From DATBFU01 sp035498405 (GTDB lineage: Bacteria > Acidobacteriota > Thermoanaerobaculia > UBA5066 > Gp7-AA6), in NCBI GenBank assembly GCA_035498405.1, contig DATKAE010000003.1, positions 1 to 64,000 on the forward strand: 64,000 bases of DNA, in the 5' to 3' direction. The notes under the pieces were generated by a model. It did not search any database. It saw only the letters and a program-made list of their open reading frames with translations, and had not been told where the DNA came from. Shown here one piece after another: positions 17,315-25,668 of the stretch (its first letter is position 1; every line of letters begins with the position of its first letter). The position numbers and the translations under genes are program-made.

Positions 17315-18235
17315 ATGCGCCAGGCCGCCGTGTTGATTGCCGCCCTGCTAGCCGCAGCGCCACTTGCCGCCCAGGCAGGCCTCGGGTCGGATACGCAACA
17401 GTTTTCCTCGAGCCGCAACCCGTACGTGGTCAAGGGCGATCAGGCGTACTCGCGGCGCCAGGAGGGCCGCATCGGCGCGGTCGCCGACGGGCGCCCGATC
17501 GCGGAAGCGATCGCGGCCTACCAGACCGCAGCCGAGGCCGCCGACAACCTCGAGGCGCGTTGGAAGCTCCTGCGTGCCTTCTATTTCAAGGGGGTGTACA
17601 CGGGCCTGGACCCCGATTCGCGCCTGGCCGTTTTCGTTCGCGCCCGCCACGTGTCGGAGGATCTGCTCGCGATCCTCGCGCGCAAGGCCGGCCGCCACGA
17701 TTGGCCGGATCTGGGAAGTCTGCCGCCGGCCTCCCGCGCGGAGTTGCTCGGTCGAAGCCCCGATGCCGCTCCGTCCTTCTATTGGGCCGCGGCTTGCGTG
17801 GGACAGTGGGCGCTGTCGGTCGGCAAGATCCAGGCGGTCACCGCGGGCGCGGCCGAGTTCATTCGCGACAACGCCGCGACGGTGATCGCGATCGATCCCC
17901 AGTTCGAGGACGGCGGAGGCTATCGCGTGCTCGGGCGGCTTCATGATGAGGCGCCCGAGATTCCGTTTCTGACCGGGTGGGTCTCGCGCGAGGAAGCGCT
18001 CAAGAACCTGCGTCTGGCGGTCTCGATCGACGGCAAGAACTTCGCGAACCGGCACTTCCTGGCGGAGGCACTGGCCAAGGGCACGCCGGCGGAGGTCGCC
18101 GAAGCGATCGCCATCGAGGAAAAGCTGCTCAAGGACGGCCCGTCCCCGCAGCACCTGGTCGAGGATCTCTTCGTTCAGGAGCAAGCGCGAGCGGACTTGG
18201 AGAAGTGGCGCAAAGGCGACAAGAGCCAATCGTGA
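17315..18235 (+). CDS. Exported TPR-like protein resembling TRAP-transporter T component (TatT)
   Basis: 306 residues from ATG 17315; an in-frame TTG at 17288 would put nine polar residues before the signal peptide and is less likely. The signal is AAVLIAALLAAAPLAAQAG. The body is helical, with EAIAAYQTAAEAADNLEARW, the aromatic SFYWAAACVGQWAL and the stretch GGGYRVLGRLHDEAPEIPFLTGWVSREEAL, which resembles the TatT family of periplasmic TRAP-associated helical proteins. No TRAP P, Q or M genes are close, so the role may differ. It stands alone between DUF3467 and folK, both on the other strand. Confidence 0.6.
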   Translation: MRQAAVLIAALLAAAPLAAQAGLGSDTQQFSSSRNPYVVKGDQAYSRRQEGRIGAVADGRPIAEAIAAYQTAAEAADNLEARWKLLRAFYFKGVYTGLDPDSRLAVFVRARHVSEDLLAILARKAGRHDWPDLGSLPPASRAELLGRSPDAAPSFYWAAACVGQWALSVGKIQAVTAGAAEFIRDNAATVIAIDPQFEDGGGYRVLGRLHDEAPEIPFLTGWVSREEALKNLRLAVSIDGKNFANRHFLAEALAKGTPAEVAEAIAIEEKLLKDGPSPQHLVEDLFVQEQARADLEKWRKGDKSQS

Positions 18236-18274
18236 TTCCGGCAGAGGCGAAGAGGACCCTGGCCCTTCTCCGGG

Positions 18275-18886
18275 TCACGTCTCCGGGTTCGGCGCCTTCC
18301 TGACCCAAGGTCGCCCCGGGAGCTTCGCGAGCATCTGTGCGGCGGTCAGGCCGCTGACCGGGTGCCGCCACGACGGCGCAATTTCCGCGAGCGGCGCCAG
18401 GGCGAACCGGCGCTCGGGCAGCCGCGGGTGGGGCAGGATCGGCTCGCCTTCCCGAACGATGCCCCCGAGGTCGAGCAGGTCGATGTCGATGACGCGCGGC
18501 CCATTGGGGAAAGTGGGGACCCGGCCGAGCCGCCTCTCGAGGCGTTTCACGCTCGTCAACAGGGACGCCGGCGTTCCGGACCACGAGATCGTCACCACGG
18601 CATTCCAGAAGGCAGGCTGGGCGGCATAGCCGACCGGCTCGGAAAGGTAGAAGGAGGAAACCCGGAGCACCTTCGCGAGTTTTGAGATCCCGGTCAGCGC
18701 CGCAAGGAGGTTGGCGCGGCGATCTCCGAGGTTCGATCCGAGGCCGAGGTAAGCGGCGCGCGGCGAGGGCCCGCGGCTAGAACTCCTCCTCTTCCTCGAC
18801 CCGCGATTCGACTTCGCCGAGCTCCTCGGTCTCGTCGAGGTCGTCTTCGTCGACGGCGACCTCTTCCTCTGCGGCTTCCTCACCAA
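18275..18886 (-). CDS. folK: Dihydropteridine pyrophosphokinase FolK (HPPK), start uncertain
   Basis: The catalytic part is clear: AYLGLGSNLGDR, then FYLSEPVGYAAQPAFWNAVV, PNGPRVIDIDLLDLGG and LPHPRLPERRFAL, which are the substrate and metal sites of HPPK, the enzyme that pyrophosphorylates hydroxymethyl-dihydropterin in folate synthesis. The start is a puzzle. No ATG, GTG or TTG lies between the domain and the end of the upstream gene; the nearest candidates are TTG 18886 and GTG 18883, which sit about 110 bp inside the FYDLN-acid gene in another frame. That would add some 40 Arg/Ser/Lys-rich residues with no counterpart in the family. Coupled translation from the upstream gene is likely. 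Confidence 0.9.
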   Translation of the reverse strand: MVRKPQRKRSPSTKTTSTRPRSSAKSNRGSRKRRSSSRGPSPRAAYLGLGSNLGDRRANLLAALTGISKLAKVLRVSSFYLSEPVGYAAQPAFWNAVVTISWSGTPASLLTSVKRLERRLGRVPTFPNGPRVIDIDLLDLGGIVREGEPILPHPRLPERRFALAPLAEIAPSWRHPVSGLTAAQMLAKLPGRPWVRKAPNPET

Positions 18887-19088
18887 ACTCGCTCGCGCTC
18901 TCCTCGGGAATGGGCTCCATCAGAATCGACGAGCGCCGGGGCGGCCGCGGTGCCGGCGCCGGGGCATCGTCGGATCGGGCGTCCTTCTGGTTGGCGCCGC
19001 ACTTCGGGCAGATCGCCTCGGGCTTGCCGAGGTTGTAGAACTTGGTCCGGCAGTTGTAGCACTCGTACTTCTTGCCGAGATCGGGCAT
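18777..19088 (-). CDS. FYDLN-acid family zinc-ribbon protein
   Basis: 103 residues. The N-terminal 35 residues form a zinc ribbon with Cys10, Cys13, Cys27 and Cys30 (YECYNCRTKFYNLGKPEAICPKC), which matches the FYDLN motif family (TIGR02300), here with FYNLG. The rest is a strongly acidic tail (EEAAEEEVAVDEDDLDE and a final run of glutamates). Function is unknown; proteobacterial members are of similar size. The acidic codons, GAG-rich, read as Arg/Lys/Ser in the frame used by folK, so the last 110 bp of this gene carry two frames. Start ATG 19088 follows GGGAGCA on the minus strand. Confidence 0.85.
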   Translation of the reverse strand: MPDLGKKYECYNCRTKFYNLGKPEAICPKCGANQKDARSDDAPAPAPRPPRRSSILMEPIPEESASEFGEEAAEEEVAVDEDDLDETEELGEVESRVEEEEEF

Positions 19089-19206
19089 TGCTCCCTCGAA
19101 AGGGGGCTCACCCTAGCACGCGACTTTTCGGTGGTCAATGGGAGCCGGTGCGCCGGGAAACGGGCGTCCGGGCGGAGCGCCGAGTCGGGTTGACGGCACG
19201 GAACGG

Positions 19207-20442
19207 ATGCTAGGATCGAGCGGGTTGCGAATCGGAGAGCGGATTCCCGTCGCCTCGCTGACTCTTGCTGTTCTCGCGCTCTCCCTTGCCTCCCCGGTCG
19301 GCGCCCAGAGCCCGTTTTTCGGTCCGCGCGCGACCGGAATGGCGGGCGCGATGACGGCGGCGGTGGACGATGGCATGGCGCTCTGGATCAACCCGGCAGG
19401 ACTCGCCCGCGACGCGCGCCTGGACGGAGAGCTCTACGGCAGCGCGGTGGCGACCGACGAGGGGCAGTTTCGAAGCATCGTCAACGGCCTCTCGGCGTCC
19501 GACCTCACCTCAGCGGCGGAGAACCCGGCCGAGGCGCTCGGCATCGTGGGACAGCTCGGGAGCCTGACGGAGCCCGGCACGGGTGTCGTCGGTTCGGGGT
19601 CCGTGGGCTTCGGCGTGGCCTGGAAGGGCTTCGCGTTGGGCATCGACGACACCGCCTACGCCGGCGTCTACCCTCACGTGGACTTCACGCACATCCAGCC
19701 CGGCAACGACCCCGCGACGAGCATCCTCTTCAACGAGACCGCGGTGCGTTCGGCCGGGCTGCAGGCGCGCGAGGCGCGGCTCGGTCTCTCCACGGGACTG
19801 CTCGAAAAGCTCCTGCTGGTCGGGGTGACCCTGCGGTTCATCAACGGCCGGACGACGTACTTGAGTCAGAGCGTCTTCGACGTCGACTACGGGAACCCCA
19901 TGTCCGTCGCGCGGCAAGCGCTCGACAGCAACCCCGAGGACACGACCCGCTTCACCCTCGACGCGGGAGCGATGTTCAACGTGCTCGACGTGGCGCGCGT
20001 GGGCGTGGTTTCGACGGCGATCACGCAGCCGTCGTTCCCCGTTCAGCAAGACGCCGGCAACCCGGAGTTGGCCGGGGCGCCCGCCTCGCTGACCCTGCCC
20101 CGAACGCTGCGCGCCGGCGCGGAGGCGACCGTGATCGGTGTCGTCACCATTGCCATGGACGGGGACTTGATCCGCACGGCGACGCTCGTCCCGGGAGGCT
20201 ATAGCCAGCAGCTCTCGACCGGAATCGAGGTTCGGCTTCCGCTCTTCGCGCTGCGCGCGGGGGCGTTCTACGACTTCGCGGCGCTCGACCCGCACTGGGC
20301 CTTCTCGGCCGGCTTCGGCCTCCTGTTGCCGGTCGTATCGGTGAGCGGCTCGATCGTGCTCTCGACCTATCAGGGGCTCTCTCTCGCTTCGGCGAACCAG
20401 CGCAACATCGGCGCCTCTCTCGGCGGGCGGGTTCGCTTCTAG
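19207..20442 (+). CDS. TraF-like outer membrane protein
   Basis: 411 residues from ATG 19207; TTG 19225, preceded by AGGA, is an equally good start and would place the signal peptide (VASLTLAVLALSLASPVGAQ) closer to the end. The mature protein begins with ATGMAGAMTAAVDDGMALWINPAGLAR, which is the PF13729/FadL-like beginning: glycine-rich strand, then a WNPAGL-type motif. Later strands alternate as in a barrel (VGFGVAWKGFALGIDD, VGVTLRFINGR, ALRAGAFYDFAALDPHWAFSAGFGLLL). The family is named for plasmid TraF but is widespread on chromosomes. Tgt follows 11 bp later, so the two share a transcript, with no obvious functional link. Confidence 0.75.
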   Translation: MLGSSGLRIGERIPVASLTLAVLALSLASPVGAQSPFFGPRATGMAGAMTAAVDDGMALWINPAGLARDARLDGELYGSAVATDEGQFRSIVNGLSASDLTSAAENPAEALGIVGQLGSLTEPGTGVVGSGSVGFGVAWKGFALGIDDTAYAGVYPHVDFTHIQPGNDPATSILFNETAVRSAGLQAREARLGLSTGLLEKLLLVGVTLRFINGRTTYLSQSVFDVDYGNPMSVARQALDSNPEDTTRFTLDAGAMFNVLDVARVGVVSTAITQPSFPVQQDAGNPELAGAPASLTLPRTLRAGAEATVIGVVTIAMDGDLIRTATLVPGGYSQQLSTGIEVRLPLFALRAGAFYDFAALDPHWAFSAGFGLLLPVVSVSGSIVLSTYQGLSLASANQRNIGASLGGRVRF

Positions 20443-20453
20443 GAGGCAAGCGC

Positions 20454-21563
20454 GTGAGTCCCTTTCGGGTGGTTTCCCGGGACACCGCCTCCTGCGCCCG
20501 CCGAGGGACTCTCGAGACACTTCACGGCGACATCGAAACGCCGTGCTTTCTGCCGGTGGGGACCCGCGGCGCCGTCAAGGGCGTGGAGTTCGACCGGCTG
20601 GAGGAGTGGGACTGCCGCGCCGTTCTCGCCAACACCTATCACTTGATGCTGCGGCCCGGCGTCGAGTTGATCCGCCGGGCCGGCGGGTTGCACGCCTTCA
20701 TGGGCTGGCGGCGGGCGATCCTGACCGACTCGGGAGGCTTTCAGGTCATGAGTCTCGCCTCTCGCCGCCGGATCACCGAAGAGGGCGTCGAGTTCCGCGC
20801 GCCCGAGGACGGGAGTCGCCACTTCCTGACCCCCGAGCTCGCGATGGAGTTGCAGTCGGACTTCGCGGTGGACATCGCGATGGCCCTCGACGTGTGTCCC
20901 CCCTTTCCGGCCGAGCGGGACGAGGTCGCGCAGGCGGCAGCGATCTCTCGCCGGTGGGCGGAGCGCTCTCGCCGCGCCTTCGCGGGGCCCGGTCTTCTTT
21001 TTGGGATCCTGCAGGGGGGCACCCACGAGGATCTTCGGCGGGAGGCGGCTCCGCCGTTGGTCGAGCTCGATTTCGACGGTTATGCCATCGGGGGTGTGGC
21101 CGTTGGCGAGCCGAAGGAGGCGATCCGGCGGATCACCGGGTTTTCTGCCGGGCTGCTGCCCGAGGAGAGGCCTCGCTACCTGATGGGAGTCGGAACCCCG
21201 GCGGACCTGCTCGAGTCCGTGCGCGCGGGAGTGGATCTGTTCGACTGCGTTCTCCCGACGCGGCACGGCCGCATGGGGCACGCCTACACGGGTCGCGGAG
21301 AGGTCACGATCAAGCACGAGCGCTTCAAGGAGGACCTGTCGCCGCTCGACCCGGAATGCGCCTGCCGCGTCTGCCGGCGCCACTCCCGCGCTTACCTGCG
21401 GAATCTCTTCGTGCTGAAAGATTTCTCGGCCCCGATGCTCCTGTCCCTGCACAACGTGTTCTTCTACCTCGCGTGGATGAAGCGCATCCGCGACGCGATC
21501 GCCGCCGGCACCCTCGTCTCGTTGGCGGCGCCGCCGGAGGAAAAGCTTCCGGAGGGCGCGTGA
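20454..21563 (+). CDS. tgt: Queuine/preQ1 tRNA-guanine transglycosylase
   Basis: 369 residues from GTG 20454, with AGGAGG at 20443-20448. It swaps guanine 34 for preQ1 in Asn, Asp, His and Tyr tRNAs. Visible hallmarks: TDSGGFQVMSL, the LDVCPPFPAER loop with the conserved aspartate, the nucleophile region GVDLFDCVLPTR, and the zinc site Cys302, Cys304, Cys307 and His333, at the same numbering as the E. coli enzyme. Two usually conserved spots differ, DEC to DVC and ARNG to GRMG, but no catalytic residue is lost. No other queuosine gene (queA, queC-F) is in the window. Confidence 0.95.
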   Translation: MSPFRVVSRDTASCARRGTLETLHGDIETPCFLPVGTRGAVKGVEFDRLEEWDCRAVLANTYHLMLRPGVELIRRAGGLHAFMGWRRAILTDSGGFQVMSLASRRRITEEGVEFRAPEDGSRHFLTPELAMELQSDFAVDIAMALDVCPPFPAERDEVAQAAAISRRWAERSRRAFAGPGLLFGILQGGTHEDLRREAAPPLVELDFDGYAIGGVAVGEPKEAIRRITGFSAGLLPEERPRYLMGVGTPADLLESVRAGVDLFDCVLPTRHGRMGHAYTGRGEVTIKHERFKEDLSPLDPECACRVCRRHSRAYLRNLFVLKDFSAPMLLSLHNVFFYLAWMKRIRDAIAAGTLVSLAAPPEEKLPEGA

Positions 21564-21624
21564 GGCTCGACGCTTCGTGTCGCTAGCCGCAGCGACCTGC
21601 TAGGATCGCGCGCGGAGGGCGACC

Positions 21625-22092
21625 GTGAAGCTCAAGATCAACGGAACCGTCAGAAACGTGGACGCCCCGGATGACATGCCGCTGCTCTGGGTCTTGCGCG
21701 ACTTGCTCGGCTTGACCGGGACCAAGTACGGCTGCGGGGTGGCCCAATGCGGAGCGTGCACCGTGCACGTGGACGGCGACGCGGTGCGGTCCTGTTCCAT
21801 GTCGGTCTCGGAAGTGAAGGGTCGCTCCGTCACGACCATCGAGGGACTCGGTACCGCGGGCCTGCACCCGGTGCAGCGCGCCTGGATCGAGGCCGACGTC
21901 GTCCAGTGCGGCTACTGTCAGCCCGGGCAGATCATGGCGGCCGCGGCGCTCTTGAGGGTGAAGCCGAAACCGAGCGACAGCGACATCGACGACGCCCTTT
22001 CGGGAAACCTCTGCCGGTGCGGCACGTACCAGCGGATCCGGGAGGCCGTTCACCGGGCTGCTGCCATCGCGGCGCCGGGAGGCAAGTCGTGA
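21625..22092 (+). CDS. 2Fe-2S subunit of a molybdenum hydroxylase (IorA-like)
   Basis: 155 residues from GTG 21625, with GGAGGG at 21614-21619. Two iron-sulfur sites are complete: a plant-ferredoxin type site with Cys37, Cys42, Cys45 and Cys57 (YGCGVAQCGACTV), and the second site with Cys95, Cys98, Cys130 and Cys132 (QCGYCQPGQ, LCRCGTY). It passes electrons from the molybdopterin subunit encoded next, whose GTG start overlaps its stop by 4 bp. The pair resembles isoquinoline 1-oxidoreductase (IorAB) in lacking a FAD subunit gene, so the electron acceptor is probably a cytochrome or quinone. Confidence 0.93.
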   Translation: MKLKINGTVRNVDAPDDMPLLWVLRDLLGLTGTKYGCGVAQCGACTVHVDGDAVRSCSMSVSEVKGRSVTTIEGLGTAGLHPVQRAWIEADVVQCGYCQPGQIMAAAALLRVKPKPSDSDIDDALSGNLCRCGTYQRIREAVHRAAAIAAPGGKS

Positions 22093-24230
22093 GCGCGCGG
22101 AAGGGTCCCTCCCGCCGCGAATTCCTGAAGACCTCGGCCGGCCTCGTCATCGGCTTCGCGGTGGTGCCGAAGACGAGGCTCCTCGCCCTCCAGCAGCCCG
22201 GAGCCGCGCGGCCGCTGCCGCCGCCGAATGCGTTCCTTCGCATCGGCGAGGATGACACGGTGACCGTCCTGCTCGCGCACTCGGAGATGGGGCAGGGGAT
22301 CTGGACGACGCTTCCGATGATGATCGCCGAGGAGCTCGAGTGCGACTGGTCGAAGATCCGCGTCGAGACCGCGCCGGCGGCGCCGGTCTATGCGCACACG
22401 GAATTCGGCATGCAGATGACGGGAGGATCGACCTCGACCTCCTCGGAGCTCGACCGTTACCGGCAGGTCGGCGCGATGGCGCGCGAGATGCTGATCGCCG
22501 CCGCGGCGGCCGAGTGGAAGGTCGAGCCCGCTGCGTGCCGCGCCGAGAGCGGTTTCATCGTGGCGGGCAAGCGCCGGGCCTCCTACGGCTCGCTCGCGAA
22601 GGCGGCCGCGGCCGAGAAGCCTCCCTCGTCCGTGAAGCTCAAGGACCGCAAGGACTGGAGGATCCTCGGCAAGCCGACCAAGCGTCTCGACTCGCCGCAA
22701 AAGGTGACCGGGAAGGCCGAGTTCGGCATCGACGTCCGGGCGCCCGGAATGAAGGTCGCGCTCATCGAGCGCTCGCCGGTCTTCGGAGGGAAGGTCAAGA
22801 GTTTCCGGGCCGAGAAGGCGAAGGCCGTTGCCGGAGTCCGCGCCGTCGTGGCGGTGCCCTCGGGAGTCGCGGTCGTCGCCGATCACTTCTGGGCGGCGAA
22901 GCTCGGGCGGGCGGCGCTCGAGGTCGAGTGGGACCTCGGACCGGGCGCCGACGTCGACACGACGAAGATGGCCGAGGAGTACCGCGCGATGAGCGCCGCC
23001 GATGGCTTGAAGGCGGCCGCGGCCGGCGATGTCGGTCCCGCGCTCGCTTCGGCGGGCACGCGCGTGGACGCGGACTACGCGTTTCCGTTCCTTTCCCATG
23101 CGTCGATGGAGCCGCTCAACTGTTCGGTGGTTCTCGGGCCCGATTCGGCCGAAATCTGGACCGGGACGCAGTTTCAGACGGGCGATCAGGCCGCCGCGGC
23201 GAAGATCGCCGGCGTCAAGCCGGAGCAGGTCCGTCTGCACACGACCTTCCTCGGAGGCGGCTTCGGGCGGCGCGCCAACCCGGTCAGCGATTTCGTCGCG
23301 GAGGCGGTGCATGTCGCGAAGGCCTCCGGGATGCCGGTCAAGGTCATCTGGACGCGCGAGGACGACCTGCACGGCGGCTATTACCGGCCGATGTTCGCTC
23401 ACCGGGTTTCGGTCGGCCTCGGCGCCGACGGCGCGCCGATTGCGTGGAAGCAATCGATCGTCGGGCAGTCGATCATGGAAGGAACGCCCTTCGCCATGAT
23501 GATCAAGGAGGGTGTGGACGAGACATCGGTCGAGGGCGTCGCCAACTCGCCGTACATCTTGGCGACACCGAACCACTGGGTCGGGCTCCAGTCGCCGAAG
23601 TCTCCCGTTCCGGTCCTGTGGTGGCGCTCGGTCGGCCACACGCACACGGCCTTCGTGATGGAGACGATGGTCGACGCGCTTGCCACGGCGGCGGGCCGGG
23701 ACCCGCTCGAATACCGCCGTCGGCTGCTCAAGGCGGCGCCCCGGCATCTGGGCGTCCTGGAGCTCGCGGCCGCGAAGGCCGGATGGGGCTTGCCCCTGCC
23801 TGCGGGGCGGTTCCGCGGCCTCGCGGTGCACGCCTCCTTCGGCAGCTACGTCGCCGAGGTCGCCGAGGTCTCCGTCGAGAAGGGCGCCATCCGAGTTCAC
23901 CGCGTCGTATGCGCGATCGACTGCGGCATCTGCGTCAACCCCGCGGGCGTGACCGCGCAGATGGAGTCGGGGATCGTGTACGGCCTCTCCGCCGCCCTCT
24001 ACGGCGAGGTGACGCTCAAGGCCGGGCGCGTCCAGCAGTCCAACTTCGACGATTACCTGTTGCTGCGCCTGGACGCGATGCCGAAGGTCGAGGTCCACAT
24101 CGTCGAGAGCGGCGAGAAGGCCGGGGGCGCCGGGGAGCCCGGGACGCCCCCGATCGCGCCGGCCGTCGCCAACGCGGTGTTTGCGGGAACCGGTCAACGC
24201 ATCCGGCGCCTGCCTCTGAGGCTCGCGTGA
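22089..24230 (+). CDS. Molybdopterin-binding subunit of an aldehyde/isoquinoline oxidoreductase (IorB-like)
   Basis: 713 residues from GTG 22089, overlapping the Fe-S subunit gene by 4 bp. A twin-arginine signal (SRREFLKTSAG, Arg9-Arg10) indicates export of the folded enzyme with its partner. Family marks: AHSEMGQGIWTTLPMMIAEEL, TGKAEFGIDVRAPGM, THTTFLGGGFGRRANPVSDF-type binding loop, WWRSVGHTHTAFVMET, and GEPGTPPIAPAVANAVF at the end with the conserved glutamate of the active site. The substrate cannot be deduced. Maturation (XdhC-like) and cofactor genes are not nearby. Third-position GC is very high, which produces a long false frame on the other strand. Confidence 0.92.
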   Translation: MSARKGPSRREFLKTSAGLVIGFAVVPKTRLLALQQPGAARPLPPPNAFLRIGEDDTVTVLLAHSEMGQGIWTTLPMMIAEELECDWSKIRVETAPAAPVYAHTEFGMQMTGGSTSTSSELDRYRQVGAMAREMLIAAAAAEWKVEPAACRAESGFIVAGKRRASYGSLAKAAAAEKPPSSVKLKDRKDWRILGKPTKRLDSPQKVTGKAEFGIDVRAPGMKVALIERSPVFGGKVKSFRAEKAKAVAGVRAVVAVPSGVAVVADHFWAAKLGRAALEVEWDLGPGADVDTTKMAEEYRAMSAADGLKAAAAGDVGPALASAGTRVDADYAFPFLSHASMEPLNCSVVLGPDSAEIWTGTQFQTGDQAAAAKIAGVKPEQVRLHTTFLGGGFGRRANPVSDFVAEAVHVAKASGMPVKVIWTREDDLHGGYYRPMFAHRVSVGLGADGAPIAWKQSIVGQSIMEGTPFAMMIKEGVDETSVEGVANSPYILATPNHWVGLQSPKSPVPVLWWRSVGHTHTAFVMETMVDALATAAGRDPLEYRRRLLKAAPRHLGVLELAAAKAGWGLPLPAGRFRGLAVHASFGSYVAEVAEVSVEKGAIRVHRVVCAIDCGICVNPAGVTAQMESGIVYGLSAALYGEVTLKAGRVQQSNFDDYLLLRLDAMPKVEVHIVESGEKAGGAGEPGTPPIAPAVANAVFAGTGQRIRRLPLRLA

Positions 24231-24272
24231 GGCGCGCCGAGAGCGACAGCCTCGCCTGACAGCCTCGCCCGC

Positions 24273-25553
24273 ATGAAGACGCCGGCCTCGTTCGCCCTGG
24301 CGATCCTCTGCGCGGCGTCTTTGTCGGCGGCGCCGCCACCCAAGGCGCCTTCGAAGGACTACAAGGCCCTGGCGGCTCGGCTGCAGAAGCGCGCGATCGT
24401 CGTGGACACGCATGAGGACGTGCCCGAGCGGCTGCAGAAGGAGTGGGTCGACTTCGGCGCGCGCAACACGACGGGGCATGTCGACATCCCGCGCCTGAAA
24501 GAGGGTGGCGTCACGGCCGCCTTCCTCGCCGCCTACGTCCCGGCGGCATACGCCGAGGAGGGCGGCTCCTCCCGCAAGGCGCTGGAGCTCATCGAACTCA
24601 TTCACCGCTTGGCGGAGAGCCACCCCGAGCTGACGTTCGCCGACTCGGTCGAAGGCATTCGGGAGGCCAAGCGGCGCGGGAAGATCGCGATCCTGATCGG
24701 GATCGAAGGCGGGCACGCCATCGAGAACTCTCTCGGCGCCCTGGGCTCGTTTTACCGCCTGGGTGTGCGCTACATGACCCTGACGCACACCAATACGAAC
24801 GCCTGGGCCGACTCTTCGGGCTCCTTCTGGAGCTCCGACTTCGACCCGAAGAAATACGTGAAGCACGACGGTTTGACGTCCTTCGGACGGGAAGTCGTGC
24901 TCGAAATGAACCGGCTCGGGATGCTCGTGGACATCTCCCACGTTTCCGACAAAACGCTGGCCGATGTGCTGGAAGTCTCGAAGGCCCCGGTCTTCGCCTC
25001 GCACTCCTCCTGCCGCGCGCTCTCGGCGATCCCACGCAACTTGACCGACGACCAGATCCGCGCGATCGCGCGGAAGGGAGGTGTCGTCATGGTCAACGTG
25101 TCCTCGATGTTCGTCGAACAGCGGGCGATCGACGAATTCAAGGCAAAGCGCGCGGCGCTCGCTCCAGAGATCGCGGCCGTCAAGGAGACTTACAAGGGTG
25201 ATCCGAAGAAGGCCGAGGCCGAAGTCTCCAAGCTGCTCGAGGGCGTCAAGGTGACCCCCGCTTCGTGGAAGAGCGTGGCCGACCACATCGACCGGATCAT
25301 CAAGGTGGCCGGGAGGGAGGCCGTCGGCCTCGGCACCGACTTCGACGGGATTCCGGACCCGCCACAGGGCCTCGAGGACGTCTCGAAGGTGGCGGTCCTG
25401 ACGGAGGAGCTGCTTCGCCGCGGCCACTCCGAGAAGGTGGTCCGGGGAGTCCTCGGGGAAAACTTCCTGAAGTTCTGGGACCGCGCCGAGAGGGCGAGGT
25501 CGCAGTTTGCTCCCCGGAGCGGTTTGTTCCCCTTCACCCAGCCGGGGCCTTGA
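24273..25553 (+). CDS. Membrane dipeptidase (renal dipeptidase, peptidase M19)
   Basis: 426 residues with a signal peptide (FALAILCAASLSA). The M19 zinc sites are visible: VVDTHEDVPERL in place of the usual DGHND, the bridging glutamate in IGIEGGHAIENS, His in LTHTNTNAWADSS, and the second His in VFASHSSCRAL; GLGTDFDGIP is the late conserved loop. The enzyme cleaves dipeptides, including those with D-residues, outside the cytoplasm. It starts 42 bp after the hydroxylase and may be on its transcript. Its stop codon TGA is the first three bases of a 33-bp repeat that opens the G-rich array downstream. Confidence 0.92.
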   Translation: MKTPASFALAILCAASLSAAPPPKAPSKDYKALAARLQKRAIVVDTHEDVPERLQKEWVDFGARNTTGHVDIPRLKEGGVTAAFLAAYVPAAYAEEGGSSRKALELIELIHRLAESHPELTFADSVEGIREAKRRGKIAILIGIEGGHAIENSLGALGSFYRLGVRYMTLTHTNTNAWADSSGSFWSSDFDPKKYVKHDGLTSFGREVVLEMNRLGMLVDISHVSDKTLADVLEVSKAPVFASHSSCRALSAIPRNLTDDQIRAIARKGGVVMVNVSSMFVEQRAIDEFKAKRAALAPEIAAVKETYKGDPKKAEAEVSKLLEGVKVTPASWKSVADHIDRIIKVAGREAVGLGTDFDGIPDPPQGLEDVSKVAVLTEELLRRGHSEKVVRGVLGENFLKFWDRAERARSQFAPRSGLFPFTQPGP

Positions 25554-25662
25554 GCAGGGGTGAGGGGTGAGGGGCGAGGGGCGTGAGCAGGGGTGAGGGG
25601 TGAGGGGCGAGGAGAAAACGGGAGCCGCTTCGTTTTTTCCCTAACCCCTAACCCCTAACCCC
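25554..25662. repeat. G-rich heptad arrays with inverted arms and quadruplex motifs
   Basis: The left arm has GGGGTGA twice, GGGGCGA and GGGGCGT (25557-25584), a GAGCA spacer, then GGGGTGA twice and GGGGCGA (25590-25610); the two halves form a 33-bp period duplication. The right arm (25639-25659) has three CCCTAAC units, on the minus strand (TTAGGGG)n. Each strand thus offers four G-tracts with 3-base loops, the classic G-quadruplex pattern. Between the arms lies AAAACG...CGTTTTTT, a weak hairpin with a T-run that might terminate transcription from the dipeptidase side. The array ends seven bases before the yajC start. Confidence 0.9.
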
Positions 25663-25668
25663 TTCGAT

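Noticed and set aside
20454..21563. Loss of Tgt activity because of DVC and GRMG substitutions
   Set aside because: Both catalytic aspartates and the four zinc ligands are kept, so a working enzyme is more likely.
22050..25427. A 1125-codon frame on the minus strand opposite the molybdenum hydroxylase and dipeptidase genes
   Set aside because: It mirrors two well-supported genes; the composition (Arg, His, Gly and Asp rich) is that of a shadow in GC-rich DNA, with no domain recognised.
25639..25659. Telomere or linear chromosome end suggested by CCCTAAC repeats
   Set aside because: Only three units, internal between two normal genes, and facing a related G-rich arm.
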